The position numbers were made by a program, and so were the translations under genes. Below are positions 9,627-10,349 of a DNA stretch of 10,349 bases, in pieces. The stretch is from an uncultured Chlamydiae bacterium (GTDB lineage: Bacteria; Chlamydiota; Chlamydiia; Chlamydiales; CALBHK01). Within the stretch, counting starts at the first letter, position 1; each line of letters opens with the position of its first letter. A model generated the notes under the pieces. That model was not told where the DNA came from, did not search any database, and worked only from the letters and a program-made list of their open reading frames with translations. The stretch covers positions 1 through 10,349 of the forward strand of contig CALBHK010000064.1 in assembly GCA_937894565.1 (NCBI GenBank), in the 5' to 3' direction.

Positions 9627-10349
9627 ACTATACATTTCGTCCGTTTTTTCGACAAGAGGAAAAAAGAAAAAAAAATGATTTTTTTTTATTTTTCTTATTT
9701 TTAAAGTTAAATTCTTTTCATTTTCAATTTTAATACTCTTAAGATTTTCCTGAGCCAAGTTCAGGTTTCTCTTTTGTATTTTCAAAGATTCAATTGCTTT
9801 TGAGTAGTTTATTTGGGCTTGCTGAACCTCAAGGCCAATTATTTTTTCTGTTCTTTGAATATTATTCTTGAGTTTTTCCTCTTCAAGTAATTCATTTTTC
9901 AATTTAAATCGTTTATCAAACCCACTAAATATTGGAATTTGCAATTTTGCTCCAACAAAAGTATAATTATAATATCGAGAACTTTGAAATATATCAGAAG
10001 CGTTTGTGGCGGAAGGATTGAAACCACTTGTTGCAAAAGCCGACAATCGTGGATAAAATGCGCTCTTAGCTATTTTAGTTTTCTCTAATCCAATTTTTTG
10101 TTGCGTCAACAAAATTGAATATTCAATCCTACTATTATAGTTCATTTGGGTACTAGAAATTGTTGTTTCCGTAAATGAGAATTCATTTAGCGAATCGGTC
10201 AATATGATGTTTTCAGGATTATCTATATTCATCTGAAAGGCAAGCACAGATTTACTTAGTGATAAGTTTTTCTCTGATTTCTCCAACTCTTCTTTCATAT
10301 TATTTAATGCTACTTCCACTCGGTACAAATCTATTTGTTTTATTAAACC
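9594..10349 (-). pseudogene. Truncated TolC-family outer-membrane efflux protein
   Basis: The frame is open from the right edge (first residues GLIKQIDLYRVEVALNN) for 251 codons. It shows the second half of a TolC/OEP protomer: a long coiled-coil helix with NLSLSKSVLAFQM, then EYSILLTQQKIGLEKTKIAKS, the strand motif AFYPRLSAFATSGF, LQIPIFSGFDKRFKLKNE and a second long helix ending near IKIENEKN. TolC trimers form the outer-membrane exit duct of tripartite exporters. After about base 9715 the similarity stops: the expected C-terminal helix and last strands are absent, and the frame instead reads Lys-rich and poly-Phe codons from the A/T tract and rRNA promoter before a stop at 9594. The true gene remnant is thus about 9715-10349. 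The sequence style (IFSGFDKRF, GLxKQID) is that of Bacteroidota TolC proteins, suggesting transfer, or a chimeric assembly. A functional product is unlikely. Confidence 0.75.
9627..9655 (-). promoter_or_regulatory. rRNA operon promoter with AT-rich upstream tract
   Basis: On the minus strand TTGTCG (9655-9650) and TATAGT (9632-9627) are separated by exactly 17 bases, a good sigma-70/sigma-66 type promoter. Directly upstream, 9656 to about 9715 consists of runs of A and T, as in UP elements that bind the alpha subunit of RNA polymerase at rRNA promoters. Transcription would begin near 9620, about 180 bases before 16S. The promoter lies inside the readthrough tail of the truncated efflux-protein frame, which shows that this tail is not native coding sequence. 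Confidence 0.8.

Overview
The window carries a complete rRNA operon of an AT-rich member of the bacterial order Chlamydiales, flanked on both sides by accessory, poorly conserved DNA. The 16S gene contains the published Chlamydiales signature priming sites: CGGCGTGGATGAGGCAT read on the minus strand near its 5' end, and TCAGTCCCAGTGTTGGC read on the plus strand at about 9103. The order is therefore well supported; the family cannot be fixed by eye.

Left part (1-4100): the first bases hold the start of a minus-strand lipoprotein gene that runs off the edge (1-79). A plus-strand leucine-rich-repeat protein follows (286-1941). A minus-strand CgeB-like glycosyltransferase (1943-3121) converges on it with a one-base gap. 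Upstream of the glycosyltransferase sits a long imperfect inverted repeat of about 130 bp (3162-3293), probably a non-autonomous mobile or dispersed repeat. Next comes a plus-strand 222-residue protein (3432-4100) whose Cys/His/Asp arrangement and spacing resemble YopT-type (C58) cysteine proteases. The LRR and protease-like proteins look like host-interaction proteins of an intracellular bacterium.

Middle (4101-4413): no gene. The last ~90 bases fold like domains V and VI of a group II intron, read on the plus strand. They end only a few bases from the terminator of the rRNA operon, which is transcribed towards them.

Right part (4419-9720), all minus strand and read from right to left: an rRNA promoter with an AT-rich upstream tract, a leader, 16S, a spacer without tRNA, 23S, 5S and an intrinsic terminator. 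Inverted repeats flanking 16S and 23S form the expected processing stems.

Far right (about 9715-10349): a fragment of a TolC-type outer-membrane efflux protein of Bacteroidota style, open to the window edge. It loses its C-terminal part just where the upstream tract of the rRNA promoter begins. Both flanks of the operon thus show junctions (intron end on one side, truncated gene on the other). This fits rRNA operons acting as recombination points, but an assembly join at a multicopy rRNA operon must also be considered.
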